DNA of 64,000 nt from NCBI RefSeq assembly GCF_002443255.2, contig NW_019211455.1, positions 6,667,959 to 6,731,958 on the forward strand, read 5' to 3'. A program made the position numbers and the translations under genes. Below, piece after piece: positions 13,067 through 37,224 of the stretch. The notes below the pieces were generated by a model. It ran no database searches, was not told the origin of the DNA, and saw only the letters and a program-made list of their open reading frames with translations. The stretch comes from Varroa destructor. Lineage: Eukaryota > Arthropoda > Arachnida > Mesostigmata > Varroidae. How positions within the stretch are numbered: the first letter of the stretch is position 1; the number at the start of each line of letters is the position of its first letter.

Positions 13067-13918
13067 GACAACGTAGCAATCTTCAAATTTTGCAAATAAC
13101 TCAGCACCTAGTGGAATATAATAAATATGAGCGTATCCCTGTTTACTGTACGAGATCTTGTAATCATTTATTTGGTTCTAATAAAAAACATTTCTTCTAA
13201 CTTTGAAATTACTTTTTTTTTTCACTGTCTTTGAAAAAGTTATCAGAGATCGTTTAGTGCAGTTTGATTTAATATAAAGCAATTTCGATTGAAGCTGCAT
13301 TTGCGCTCAATCACTTAGCGAGGGCTATAGAGCAACTGATTCCGGTACCGTTTATCGGATATGCCTACCGTCTATGATAGCGAAAAACGTGAATAGGGAC
13401 AAAAAGTACCTTTCTAGAAGATATATTTGACTATTTTGTAACACTCGTGTTAAATTCAAAAACGATTTTAGAGTAAAAGACCCGGTTCTTGTTCGAACAT
13501 TTTTCTCGAACAGTGATATTTATATATAGCCTGCGTAATCTCCTTTCTACAATCTAGTAACCATGTATGCTCGACTTGCTTTTAGAACTAAATGCCATGA
13601 AGACCGAGTATCAAACCTTAAAGACCAAAGTTGCCTTCGAAAACTCGACGGTTGCACCTTTTGACCTCTGTAGCCGTTCACTGTGTCAGGTTCGGACCCC
13701 GAGAGTCATTGCGGGAGGCGAACGAAGCATTTCAAGGCTTCTAGCTTACACAGTTCAAGAGTGCGTAATACACAGGTGGTTTAGTTAAGAATCGTTTGGT
13801 AGCTATAGAGTCGACAAATAGTATAGGTGCAAATTTTTATTTGAAATTTGAAAAACAGGCCCTGGCTGGGTAGCCTTATCTGGGACTATCTAAATAGCAC
13901 GCTCTGTTTTTGGCCCGA
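13067..13918. other. TRMT10C 3' region and ABCC upstream region
   Basis: Holds the probable TRMT10C polyadenylation signals (13120-13125; another near 13179). A 73-codon open frame at 13567-13788 has a plausible first half but no recognised family and no clear splice partner, so it is not called as a gene. The presumed ABCC promoter/5' UTR follows. Confidence 0.35.
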
Positions 13919-26141
<12,223 letters not shown>

Positions 26142-26405
26142 GATGGTTTACGTGTATTGTCAAAGCAGTTGCTTATCTGTCCGAGGGCGAATTCACAGAA
26201 TGTATCCAGATTACCTACAACGGACCGTGGGATATTTCAATCATTTAAACCAATCGTTTATTCCGTTATGACTATCCCTAACACGTTCGTTAATCTAATT
26301 AGTAGAATGGTAGGTACCATTTTATAAAAGAAATATAGAGAAGATTCCATTGTTGAAGTGTATAGGATTGAGTGTTTACATGTATACAACCTAGAATATT
26401 TCAAC

Positions 26406-26431
26406 AATAAACAGGTTCCATTTAATTTATT
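26406..26431. promoter_or_regulatory. back-to-back polyadenylation signals of ABCC (+) and IFT122 (-)
   Basis: AATAAA at 26406-26411 serves the plus-strand ABCC gene. TTTATT at 26426-26431 is AATAAA on the minus strand, downstream of IFT122. If both are used, the two mature 3' UTRs would end within or across each other. Confidence 0.45.
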
Positions 26432-26763
26432 TTTGAATAGTAATATCTGGTCTTTCCTTCCTAGGCTATTACTTATAAGCCGGTTTCAAGCTATTTATAT
26501 TTTTAAATTTATATACATTTAGATAAGAATCCCTTCTAGTGAATATTCACTGCTAATAAAAGCGAGTTAGTCATTTCGCGATAATGAAGTACAATTTAAA
26601 TATATGACATCAATCACAGGAAGTGTGCATTGGTGTATAAAAGGTCTTTCCCGAAAGAAATCGCCAACAAAATGAGGTTTGGGCGTAAAAAATATAATTG
26701 GTACGATTTAACGCATATTACATTCGTGATACTTCAACAAAAAGAAAAAAGTTTAAGCTCCCT

Positions 26764-29700
26764 CTAGGTCATGGAGTTGTTGTGTAATTCATCGGCAGAC
26801 GTTCTGCAGAACGGACAATGACCGTACTGCAGAGTGCTTATTTCGAAATCATCACTTGAAAATAGCTGGTAACAACCCCGACAATAACTCACTGGGATGT
26901 CCGGCATCACGTTAAGAAAGTACTGAGGCAAAAATGGTGGTCGCTTTGATACGGTGAGGACAGCTCGAGGATTTAACGGTTGACCACCGGAGCGTACCAC
27001 GCGGTATTCCGCGTCGCGGTAAAGCTTTCCTGCGCCAAGCGCCTCTGAAAACTCTTCTTCACTTAACAACTCATTGACCAGCGGAATGACGGGAAGGACC
27101 TCGAAACTGATTAGTGAATAGACAAACGCATGGCCGCAAGACGTACACCTGTTGTTCTTAGTCAGAGCAGGATTCATGCTTGTACACGCATAGCACGGCA
27201 GCTCAGTATCTTCTGCATCAACAAACGGCTTTGACCTACTGATTATCGAATGGATGGCAACGGATTCTCGAAGCTGTTGGTTACGTGGGAAGAGCAGGTG
27301 TTGCAGTTTGTTGTACACCGAACGAGCGACTTTGAACGCGCCCATAATGCTGCACTGTTTTGCCAGTGCGATAAGAATACTACTTCGGGATATGGCGGCA
27401 GCTTGGCTAACAGCTGCTTCCTCATTGAGGAGGTAACGCGCAATACAGAACAACGTATGCGCCGAATGTACTGTAAATGGATCGACAATATATCGATAAA
27501 TATAATTGTACGCATAATAGATGGTCGCCAACTTCAGTAAACTGGTGTACTTTACATCATCGCCTTGTTCATTTGAGGCGTGATGTTGGGCCATTTGTAG
27601 ATAGTACCAGCTTACGTCATTAAAACGTTCCTCATCGATCGCATTTTCTAGTAGCTGTTCCAGGACGCGCAACGCATCCTTTCGTCGCCCGGATTTCTGG
27701 AAGGCGAGTTGTGCTTCGATAAACTGATCGTTTTCGGCTAACCAACTCGCTTGTTGGAAGTAGACATCTTTCTCAACTGACGTTCCTCTTCGGGACGCAA
27801 TTTCAATCGCTTTATCCCACACGGCCGTGTCGCAGTAGACCTGAAGAAGTAGAGCTTCATCATTCATCTGTTCAAAAATACGAACGCAAAGTTCAGCCTG
27901 GCCAACGCTCTTTAGGTACTGCGCACAGAGGAGCAACTGTTCGCGGTCTTTCTGCGGATCAAGCTTCTTCAAATTGTCCCAAATAAGGTCCTGTTGTCCT
28001 GTTTGTGCAAGAATCCGAATCGCGCTTAGAACATCATCCGCTGCCAAAAACAGCTCAATTGCGGTTTTGTTGTCGTTCATTTTTTGTGCCCATTGAGCCC
28101 GGCGAAGGATGGCACCCTTATTTTTCGCTATTCTGGAGCGGTCTAGAATGTTGAGATCAGAAGCCAGCGTATTTATTGAATCCTGCAATTGCGAGGAGCC
28201 CTCCAATTTAGCCGCCTCCGTGTACTGTTTCAAGAGGCGTGTCAGAATTATGAACTTCTGCATCTGTGAATCGGTTTCGTTTTCAGCTGCCTTAGCAATA
28301 AGGCAAGTTGAGTAGCTCTTCATACGCTGGGCGACTTTTCGAATTACAGAGAGGTCGTACGAAGCACACGCGCTATTTAGTAATTTCGTCCAGTCATACT
28401 TCGAGGCGCCTAAGCAGCAAATCTCGTAAGCGTTCTCAGCACCTCTAGCTAATGCAGAGTTGATCGCAACACCCAACGCCAAACGAAACGTAATCATAGT
28501 ATTGTACTGAAGGCAAAATGCATTGTTTCCACTTAGACCGACCACAAAACCCTCAAACGTAAGGTTTGAAGCAGAGTTCTCATTGCATAGCCGAACGCAT
28601 AGATTCTGGTTGCCTGAAAAGGCGCACAAATCTTCCAGTTGCGTACTACAGGCGACGCTTGCCGCAGAGTCTTTTACCTCGAACAAAACCTTTCTGTCAG
28701 TTTCTCGCCTGTTGTAGACTTTTAACACACCGGCATCGTCGACAACTGCGATTTTGTTACGATATGCAGAGCAGTCTAAACACCTCACACCGGAGCTCTG
28801 ACTCTTTAGCATTTCCAAAGCTACCGAATTATTAAGATAAACAAGTGAGACACTTCCATCTTTACATCCAATAAGAAGACCTTCCCGTCCCGGCGCGCCC
28901 CCAATGTTTTTGATGTACCGGATCGGCGCAGACATTGTCCACTGACGATCTACGTTACCATCAAGTCTGAGAGACTGTAACATTCGTTCTTGGCAAAGTA
29001 CAAGGTTTTCCGAGCAAATCACTAAAAGACTGCACTCAACTTTCATGTTGAGTTTCTTCTTGACTTTATAGTGCATCGCCTCGGCCTGTTCATAGATCAT
29101 AATGCGCTCGGCCAACTGCACCGCGAGGTTATCCTTGTAGATTGCAAGTTTACGCACGACGTCACGACATTTAATGCGTACTTTTTCACCAGTCACCATA
29201 TGTTGTATGACCACGTGTGTCATATTTTCACGAAATGCGTACCGCTCTCGATAAAGGCTGTGAACGGTAGCTAGACCAAGCTGGACGAGCGAAATTGTGC
29301 CATCATTGCATCCTGAAAAGTTGTTATGAGCAATGCTTAGTTAGCTGTACGTCTATACGTTTAAGGAGAAATTGATAGTGTTTTTCGTGTTACCAGTAAA
29401 TATAAATAATGCGAAAGTTGATAATCTTACCCAATAATATTGACAGTAGATTGTTTCATGTAGTCATGTTAAATTAAAAATGGTGCTCACCGATGGCTAT
29501 ATTATGAGTATCTTTATTGGGTATTATGTCGCAGCACCACAGCCAGCCTTTTTGGTCACAGAGAGGTCCACCAAGATGAACTCCTTCGCGACTAAGTATT
29601 GTTAACGCATTGTTCGAACCACCAAGAACAAGATAGTTGTTGCCGAAATATTTCATAAATAACGTGTCGAAGCCTAGAGGACGTTCTTTTGTTACCAATC

Positions 29701-31453
29701 GGCCATTAAGTGTATAAAATGAGAGAGTTTGACTCCAGTCAGCTACTGCGAGGTCGAATTCGTCATCAGCGGGTGGGCAAAACGCAACTCCCCATACTTC
29801 GCTAGGTCTCTCGATCTTTAAGGTTTCGTCTCCAACTCTAAAAAAATATAATGAATATATATATATATGTATATATGTTACTCTTAAATCAATTTCTTAT
29901 GGTGTTGGACGAAGGTTGCACAGTGTTTTAATTATAGCATGTACTTAATTATAGCACAACTTTAGAGCTATCCATAATCAATCGTTAACAGACATTTCTG
30001 CTCCACTTAACGGAGTTTAAACGGTGTTACTACCACATCATCGTTACCTGTAGATTTTTTAATCATAAAGCAGAAGCTCACCTGTTTCGAACAGACACTA
30101 CTCCGTTCGCCATACCAAGGGCAAAGCATGACCCGTCTTGCTTCCAACAGCAGCTTGTGATACGCGCTGTCACTCTGTGTTTCGTCACAGATTTTTGTTC
30201 CCAGCTCCAGATACCTAAATAGCACAACGCATGGAAGAATTAAATAATGCAAGAAAAATGCAGTTCCTATGTAGATCCATCGTCAATAGGTAGTCATTAT
30301 TCTTTAGAAGCACATATTTCAAAATAGCTTTTTATTGCATGGATTTTTAGGCCTCTTTTAGGTGTAGTTCTCACCAAAATCGCCGGTAGCACAGCTCAGC
30401 AGTTGGTGAGTGATCGGATTGTAGGAAAGACATTGCAGCGAATCTGTATGGGAATACTTGAGTATCCCTTCTAGTTGGGGGGTCCAGATAATTACCATCT
30501 TGTCAGCGCCGCCAGACGCAAATCTAAAGTAGTATGCAAAAAAAACGGATGTGTTAAGTCGAACACAAATATGACGAAAGATGTGTATGGCAATTCAATG
30601 TAACGCAACGTAATGGACCCATGCATTTGCTCTCTAAGGCGAAGAAAAACTTATCTAAACGAAGTATTTTCTGTAGCGTCACCCACCGTTGACCATCCGA
30701 GGCATATGACAGACAGTAGACGAGATCTTTATGGCCTTTAAGTGCATCGATGAGTTGCCCAGAATCGGTATTGTAGACCAGAATCTTGCTGCCCGCTGCG
30801 ACAAGGAGCTTAGCTCCGTCAGGCTCAAAACATACATCATAGATCACCTGGAAAAGGCATTTCTCAAGGCAGCAATAGTCCGTGTAACATACGATCTCAT
30901 CAATATTACATACCATTGCCTTCTTTCCCCATAATAATTGAATTATTCAAACAATGTTCCTACTATGTCATGCATAACAGCGCATCAACGACTATGACCC
31001 GTTTCACCACAAAAAAATAGATCATGTAACGATCATGGATATTTACGACTCCGTAATCAAAAATTCTTAAACAGAGCTCTTACGCTAGGTGTGCATGATG
31101 TACACATGTGCATGGTCCACATGGTCAATAATTAGCGACCATCATTTAGGCTGCAAACACAACGTTATATTACTATCCACTAGTGATGTTTGCTTGCTAA
31201 CAATCGGGTCAATGGGTTTTTCATTTAGTCCTGCTTAAGGTCGGGTGACTGAACAATGAATGTTAGCGAAACATCGGCCGATGGCTGAACAGAATCCAGT
31301 GGAGTACTAATTTTAATCGTGCCAGTAAAACTAGAGTTGCGTGTTACCGTTAAGCTTTTGTGGATAGAATATATTAATGTCTCAAAACTAAAATACCTGT
31401 TCGTTGCTCTCAGTGTCTCTTACATTATCCTGCCACAAAACGCTTGTGCGCAT
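26764..31453 (-). CDS. IFT122: intraflagellar transport protein 122, 6 exons, ~1131 aa
   Basis: Core subunit of the IFT-A complex, which drives retrograde transport and receptor entry in cilia. Coding exons on the minus strand are 31397-31453, 30687-30847, 30375-30523, 30082-30214, 29491-29837 and 26764-29312. Phases match and the total is 1132 codons including the stop. The 57-nt first exon encodes MRTSVLWQDNVRDTESNEQ, aligned with the human start MRAVLTWRDKAEHC. WD repeats follow: ALKGHKDLVYCLSY, FASGGADKMVIIW, SLQCLSYNPITHQLLSCA, DLAVADWSQTLSFY, NYLVLGGSNNALTILSREG. A TPR-like helical region begins near residue 560. The C terminus has two CxxC pairs (CYAC...CTSC) and a final CRGCYQLF...CPFCR zinc-binding motif. 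Presence of IFT122 implies a lineage that keeps ciliated sensory neurons. The 2.5-kb last exon is unusually intron-poor. Confidence 0.95.
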
Positions 31454-32944
31454 CCTAGCTGGTACAGAGCTTTCTCAGTACTGCAGTAAATACTTAAGGT
31501 TCGTGAAACTCACGATTCAATTTTGGCTTCAATCTTAGAAAATATTTTTCCCAAATAGTCTAATATGCATCTCAGCTTGTTCATGCAGGGTTATAACTTG
31601 AAATAGTTCGATTTATTCAAGACCTATGACGCAGAAATCTGAATGGATTAACCCGTTCAAACGTATAAACATCAGCGCTTTGTTGTGGAAACATACGCCG
31701 TTGCTATGGGAGCCCTAACCAGGTGTACTCGGGTGCTATTTGCACGCGCACAGAAAGGAAAGAGAAACCAAAACTCTTAATTCTTAAACTTGATTCTAAG
31801 TTTGAGTAAAGGAAATATGCAAAATCGTCGAATTTGATTAATGTTCGTGACGGAAAAGAACAAATGGGAGTGAATGGCTCTATTAAGAAATTGGTTACAC
31901 TAAATGTAAATGATGAAATAACTACATTTTATTTTTTTCAAACAATTGGATGCAGCTTGCTTGCAGTTTATGGCTAGATGTTTCATGATGGATTGCTTAA
32001 TTTAACTGGCGTTCTATAAGCGCTTTCTTGATTCATGCATTCCATTTATAGATACCTCATCAAACACAAAAACAGCAATGTTCAGTGTAATACTCACTGA
32101 CATCTAAATCAGAAAAAAAAGTACCTTCGTCATTCATACCATAGAAGTTTTACCTACCAATAAACATGTGAATGTTTTTTGGCAATTACTTTTCTTAAAT
32201 CCAATGAGGGAAAGTCTATTGGCACTAGAACACATCTTAGGACTAAGCTAGGAGTTTCATTTCTAATAGAGGTGAGAGGGTTAACAAAAACAATTTACAA
32301 GGTATATCCATATAAATGAAAATATAGATGACAGACTATGACTGATAATCACTGACTATCATAAAAATCGCGTTCCCTCGAACAGACATTTTACGAAGCA
32401 GCATAACATTTCGCGGCCTAACGCATATGTCTAAAACCACACGAAGTTTTTGCGTGCTTTGTCTTTTTTGCAGCAAAGACGCAAACATAGTGGTGGCCGT
32501 ATATCGTTGCGTCAGATTTAAATGTCATGAATTAGAGGTCCCTTGGATAAAATAAATTCCCTATAACTCGTCCGATTCTAGATTGGTTTATTGTTGCATT
32601 ATGGTGTGTTATTTTTTTGGCGAATCTTTGGCCCAAAATGTCCCAGAACTTTCACCTCTGGAATTCTGCTTTCCAGCGACCCCACTCTGAATTGCATTCT
32701 TGAATGTAATATTATTTTCACATATACGGAAAAACCACAATCTTCATTACAGCTTATTGACTGACTGCCGCCGACACATCGACACGCAATGACCGAGTGG
32801 CGTGTGTGTAATATTTTTGTTTAGCTGCCACCACCTCACATGAGCTCCCTCCCTCATCGGAGCGCTCGGAGAGTACTCGTCATTTTTCCTTTCAATTATT
32901 GTTTCGAATTATTATTCGTGAAACTCCGTTAATCTTAGGTAAGC
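31454..32944. other. divergent intergenic region between IFT122 and PIGU
   Basis: About 1.5 kb between two head-to-head start codons, so it must hold both promoters. AT-rich; no conserved exon, tRNA or repeat recognised. Confidence 0.45.
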
Positions 32945-35227
32945 ATGGGGACCGCGGTTAACGCCGTGTTTCTAATAACTGGTGGCTATGCTCTGCGATT
33001 AGCTTTAATGTGGTCAGAATTCCGGGGTAGAATCGCAGATCGTGTCGAACTCAGCACACCGATGAATTCGTGGAAGAGAGTTGTTGAAGGATACTTTTTG
33101 GAGAAGCATGGAATCAATCCATATTCAGGTTAGCAGTATAGATTTTGAAACAAAGTGTGTATACCTTTTGAGACAACACCCGCCGTTGTTAGGCACCTGG
33201 TCATTAATTTTTGCGTTGTTTGTGAAGACGTATACAATTTTTGGGTATAAAAACAAAACGTCAGCTACCAGAGTTTAAATACTACGGCTCGAAATAAAAG
33301 CGTATATTTACTCGAATTATTACGATCAATTATAATTTACAAAAGACTATAATTAAAAATTATAATTTAAAAAATATAAAAAATACAGAAATGGTTTATA
33401 AAACTATAATATTACGAATCCTTACTTACATTATTATACGATATTACGAATGGTGACTGTATGTTCATAATTTCTTAATTCATTCATTTACATTTTTAAA
33501 ACCAAAGTACTAGGTATATTTTGGAAAATGCACCCAAGGCTTTGTAAGTCCCACTGCTCCAATAATGAGGTAATTTAAGGTGTAGCATGCTATCTTGATA
33601 ACACTAACACTTTTTCGATGTGCCCAAAGGTGCAATATTATTCTTTTACATAAAAATTGTATACCCTAAAGCACTATTCGTTTGTTGGAAGCAGCAGCAG
33701 TATCATTCGTAGTGCTTTAGAGTGCTTAAGAGTTTTTCTTCGATAAATTAAGTTTTCTCTCTCAGTGCATTTTCCTACTTTTTAAGAGACATACCCATAC
33801 AGTTTTATTATTGCAGTGAAAGTTTAGGATAATCTCATTTAGATTTTATAGCAACATCCTAACTTGTTAGATATTTGATATTTGTTATTACTTTGTGCAC
33901 AAAGGTGATACGTCAATTTCTATGGAGCATCTGTTAATGCAGTTGCTTAGCCAACTACGTTTTCATCTGATGCTCAATCTATGGCAAAGGCTTTACTTCG
34001 TCAGAGTTGTACTTACATCAAATATATTAATGCCTCACGATTTTTCAGACCTACAATATGAAAAACTTTCGTGAACTGTTTATTCATTTGGTAGAGTGAC
34101 AGAGATAATTTAAACTTATTTACAAAACTTTGTTTCGGGTTTCTCGATTTCTAGGTGATATTCTTCATGAGCCATATCTGTCGCTTCGATTCTATTCGCT
34201 TCTGCTGACGTTCCTTCGAAGTAACGGTCTTGTGCATCTCTTCATTGTAGTTGACCTGCTGACTGGCCTCATTCTTTACGCAGCGTCAAAGAAATGCGTC
34301 CAGATCCTGTTACATCAGGATCGCAGCCTGTCGAAGGCACAATCCTCAAGAAAACTCGTTCTGACGATAGCAACAGCCCGACAAATTCCCACCCTCGTAC
34401 TCACTGTCTACTGTTTATCGCCGTTCAATATTCTGTCATGTGTGTCACAGAATACGTCGATATTTGACAATCTATTGCATACTCTTAGCCTACTCGCTAT
34501 GGTGTACGGCGCTTGGCCGCTAAGTACGGTAACTTTGGCATTGCTCACGTCTCGCTGTCTTCACACAGTTATTCTTGTCGTGCCAGCGGTACTGTTCATT
34601 CGACATCGGACCCCGTGTATTCTATTCCTGTCAGCGTACACAGCAATTTTAGCCCAGTTGATGAGTTTTAATAGCGATTCGCATATCTCTGCATATTACT
34701 TTCAGCTCGCCGTCACTGATTTGACGCCGAACGTCGGCTTATTTTGGTACTTTTTCACGGAACTGTTCGATCATTTTCGATGGTTTTTCCTGTGTGTGTT
34801 CCACCTTAACGTATTTATCTATGTGGCTCCACTGGCAATTAAGCTGCGCAAAGATCCACTGTTGTTGTACTGGACACTCATTGTCACGGTGTCCGTGTTC
34901 AAACCGTATCCAAGTCTTGCCGATTTTGCGTTTTACTCTTCGTTACTTCCCATCTTTCGACATCTATTCGACCTGATGCGTCAGGTCATTGTAGTGTTCA
35001 CAGCCATCGCACTCTGTCTCGTCCTGACACCAATCATGTGGCAACAGTGGATTTTCGCCTATTCAGGAAACGCCAACTTTTACTTCGCCATGACGCTATT
35101 GTACAACGTCGCACAAGTGTTTCTGCTCACCGACCTACTGGTATCGGATATGAAGCGTAAATTCTATCTTCAGCACGGTGACGCAAAGGAGTTTGAAGCC
35201 AAAAAACTTAAACTTACCCTTGAGTAG
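32945..35227 (+). CDS. PIGU: GPI transamidase subunit PIG-U, 2 exons, ~418 aa
   Basis: Multi-span ER membrane subunit of the GPI transamidase, which attaches preassembled GPI anchors to proteins; PIGU is thought to help recognise the lipid anchor. Coding exons are 32945-33128 and 34155-35227, joined in phase 1, giving 418 residues against 435 in human. The first exon has a hydrophobic N terminus and SSWKRVVEG-like PMNSWKRVVEGYFLEKHG ending NPYSG, exactly the human exon-border motif. The second exon has many hydrophobic helices, the family hallmark TDLTPNVGLFWYFFTELF, the block YVAPLAIKLRKDP and KPYPSLADFAFY. Divergent from IFT122 and convergent with TXNDC11. AATAAA at 35478-35483. Very secure. 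Confidence 0.95.
33666..33720. repeat. 11-bp perfect inverted repeat in the PIGU intron
   Basis: CTAAAGCACTA (33666-33676) and TAGTGCTTTAG (33710-33720) are exact reverse complements separated by 33 nt. A modest hairpin of unknown meaning. Confidence 0.5.
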
Positions 35228-37224
35228 CGATCGAAGAGTGAGAGCAGTTCGTTGCAGACGAATAAGAGAGACAAATAGAGCTTGACACCTAGAGAGGCTC
35301 CCTAAATGAAGACAAGTGCAGCCACAGCAGAATACCCTCTGCTGATAACTGTTAATAATATAATTATAGTGAAATTTTTAACCTTTTTTCTCGAAGCAGA
35401 TTCAGCGAGAAAAATTTTCTAGAGCAATGTTGAGTATGAACTGTCAATACGGTTTGATAAATCATGCTCATAAATACAATAAATATATAGTTAAGTCATA
35501 GAGTGAAAATGTTTATGAAAGGTAACTGAAAGCAAAAATATAGCGTACAAGTAGAAGAAAACAAAGAAACATAATGACGAGACTTACAGCATGTAAATAT
35601 GTACAGACTTTCTACGATGAAGTTAATGCGGTGTGCTGAATAAAAACGAAATGCGGCACCTCTGATAAAGGTGCCTTCGATAACAAGATGAATAATGTAG
35701 TATGACTTTTGAGAATCACCCAATTGTAGTTAGATTCAAATTTCAGTTGTAAAACTTTTTTTTAATTAGTATTTGGCGCTTAGAGTATTTTTTAAAGACA
35801 GTTTGAGTTACTGGAAATAACGTCTCGCACAGGCTGGAGAAATGATGTACTTTTTAAAGTAGAACCTGCCAAATCGAGTATTCTGTCTATACCGATTCTT
35901 TCTATATGAATAGTTGATATTGCATATAATATCAGGGTAGCTGAATTTGCGTTGTAAATGCCTACTCCCAAAAATATCTTTAAATATTAAATAAGTTAGT
36001 AAAAAACTTGCTTTTTACTTATATTTTCAAAAAATGTGAGTCCTACACAAATCGTTTTCGTGGTTAGTTGTTAATACCAAATTTGTATAGCTTATCATGT
36101 TATTCAATCACTGACTTTGGTTTAGTTTGTAAAAAAACTGGTTTCATGTTCGACAGTCATGTAGAATTTTATGAGCTATTCTAACTGAAATATACTTCAA
36201 ATAATTATGATTATATTTATGTTGTCAGTTTTCTGTAGTAAATTCATACGGGATCTTAACTTTAATTTCGTTTGTTTTATAGTTATCTATACGAATCTTA
36301 ATACCAGTGGATAGAACCCAAAAATGGTCACATCCTTTATAGTCACTTAATTTGTGTTTCATAAAATTGAGGAAAGCGAAGCCTTAAGCCGAACTTCAGA
36401 AATCACAAACTTGACGAATAGATCTTTGCGATACTAGTTAGGCTATTCCTGCGCCATTAGGAACATTAAACAGTAAATAACATTGGAGTTTCTATATTGG
36501 CGGCTACGATGCATTCTAGGACCAAAAGACCACGGACCAAAAACTTATACCGAAAGGCTTATTAGTCAAGCTCCACTCCTTTTAATTGCATATTAAATTA
36601 AATATACTGTCAAACGACTTATAGCAAAATGATTCTAATAGGATTTCGACTTCAAGCAGTATGTTCAAACTTTTGAACAATGAGTTTTCAGCCAAAAGTT
36701 TGTCTCTATTTGAATAACTCATTAAGTTCTTTTATTCTTTTAAAAACCAGCTCCAAAGTCATGAATATATATAGAAATGCAATCCTCAGAAATCTTAAAT
36801 GGAATATTTTCGAAAACTAATTAAAACGGAATATTATATAGTGACATCCTTCTCGCATGTCTTTATCGCATTAGACTATTAGGTTTTCGACGTTATTTAA
36901 TGCTGATGACAACAATACGATGATTCTGTACAACGTATACAATGAAAATAGTTTATTTCGGCTTTATTTAGACCTGCATCATATGGGTTACCCTATGCTT
37001 CTTACACTGTACAGTCACTCATCATAATTCAACAAAACTTGTATTAAATCTGTCATATTATAGGATCTGCTTTAGCATTAAAGCCAAGTATTTCAAACAG
37101 TAAAGTATGCTATTGCTCTGTATTTCCGTATTTAAATAGATCACAGTCACTATATCTTTGCTCTTCCTTGTTTACGGTGTGCCAGAGAACTTTTTTGAAG
37201 TCCTAGTGGACGCTTGTCGACAAT
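35228..37224. other. convergent intergenic region between PIGU and TXNDC11
   Basis: Holds the PIGU 3' UTR (AATAAA at 35478-35483) and the TXNDC11 3' UTR (minus-strand AATAAA at 36963-36968). The rest is AT-rich with no recognised exon, repeat or RNA gene. Confidence 0.45.

Noticed and set aside
13567..13788. 73-codon frame upstream of the ABCC gene
   Set aside because: No family similarity, and no donor or acceptor linking it to TRMT10C or ABCC.
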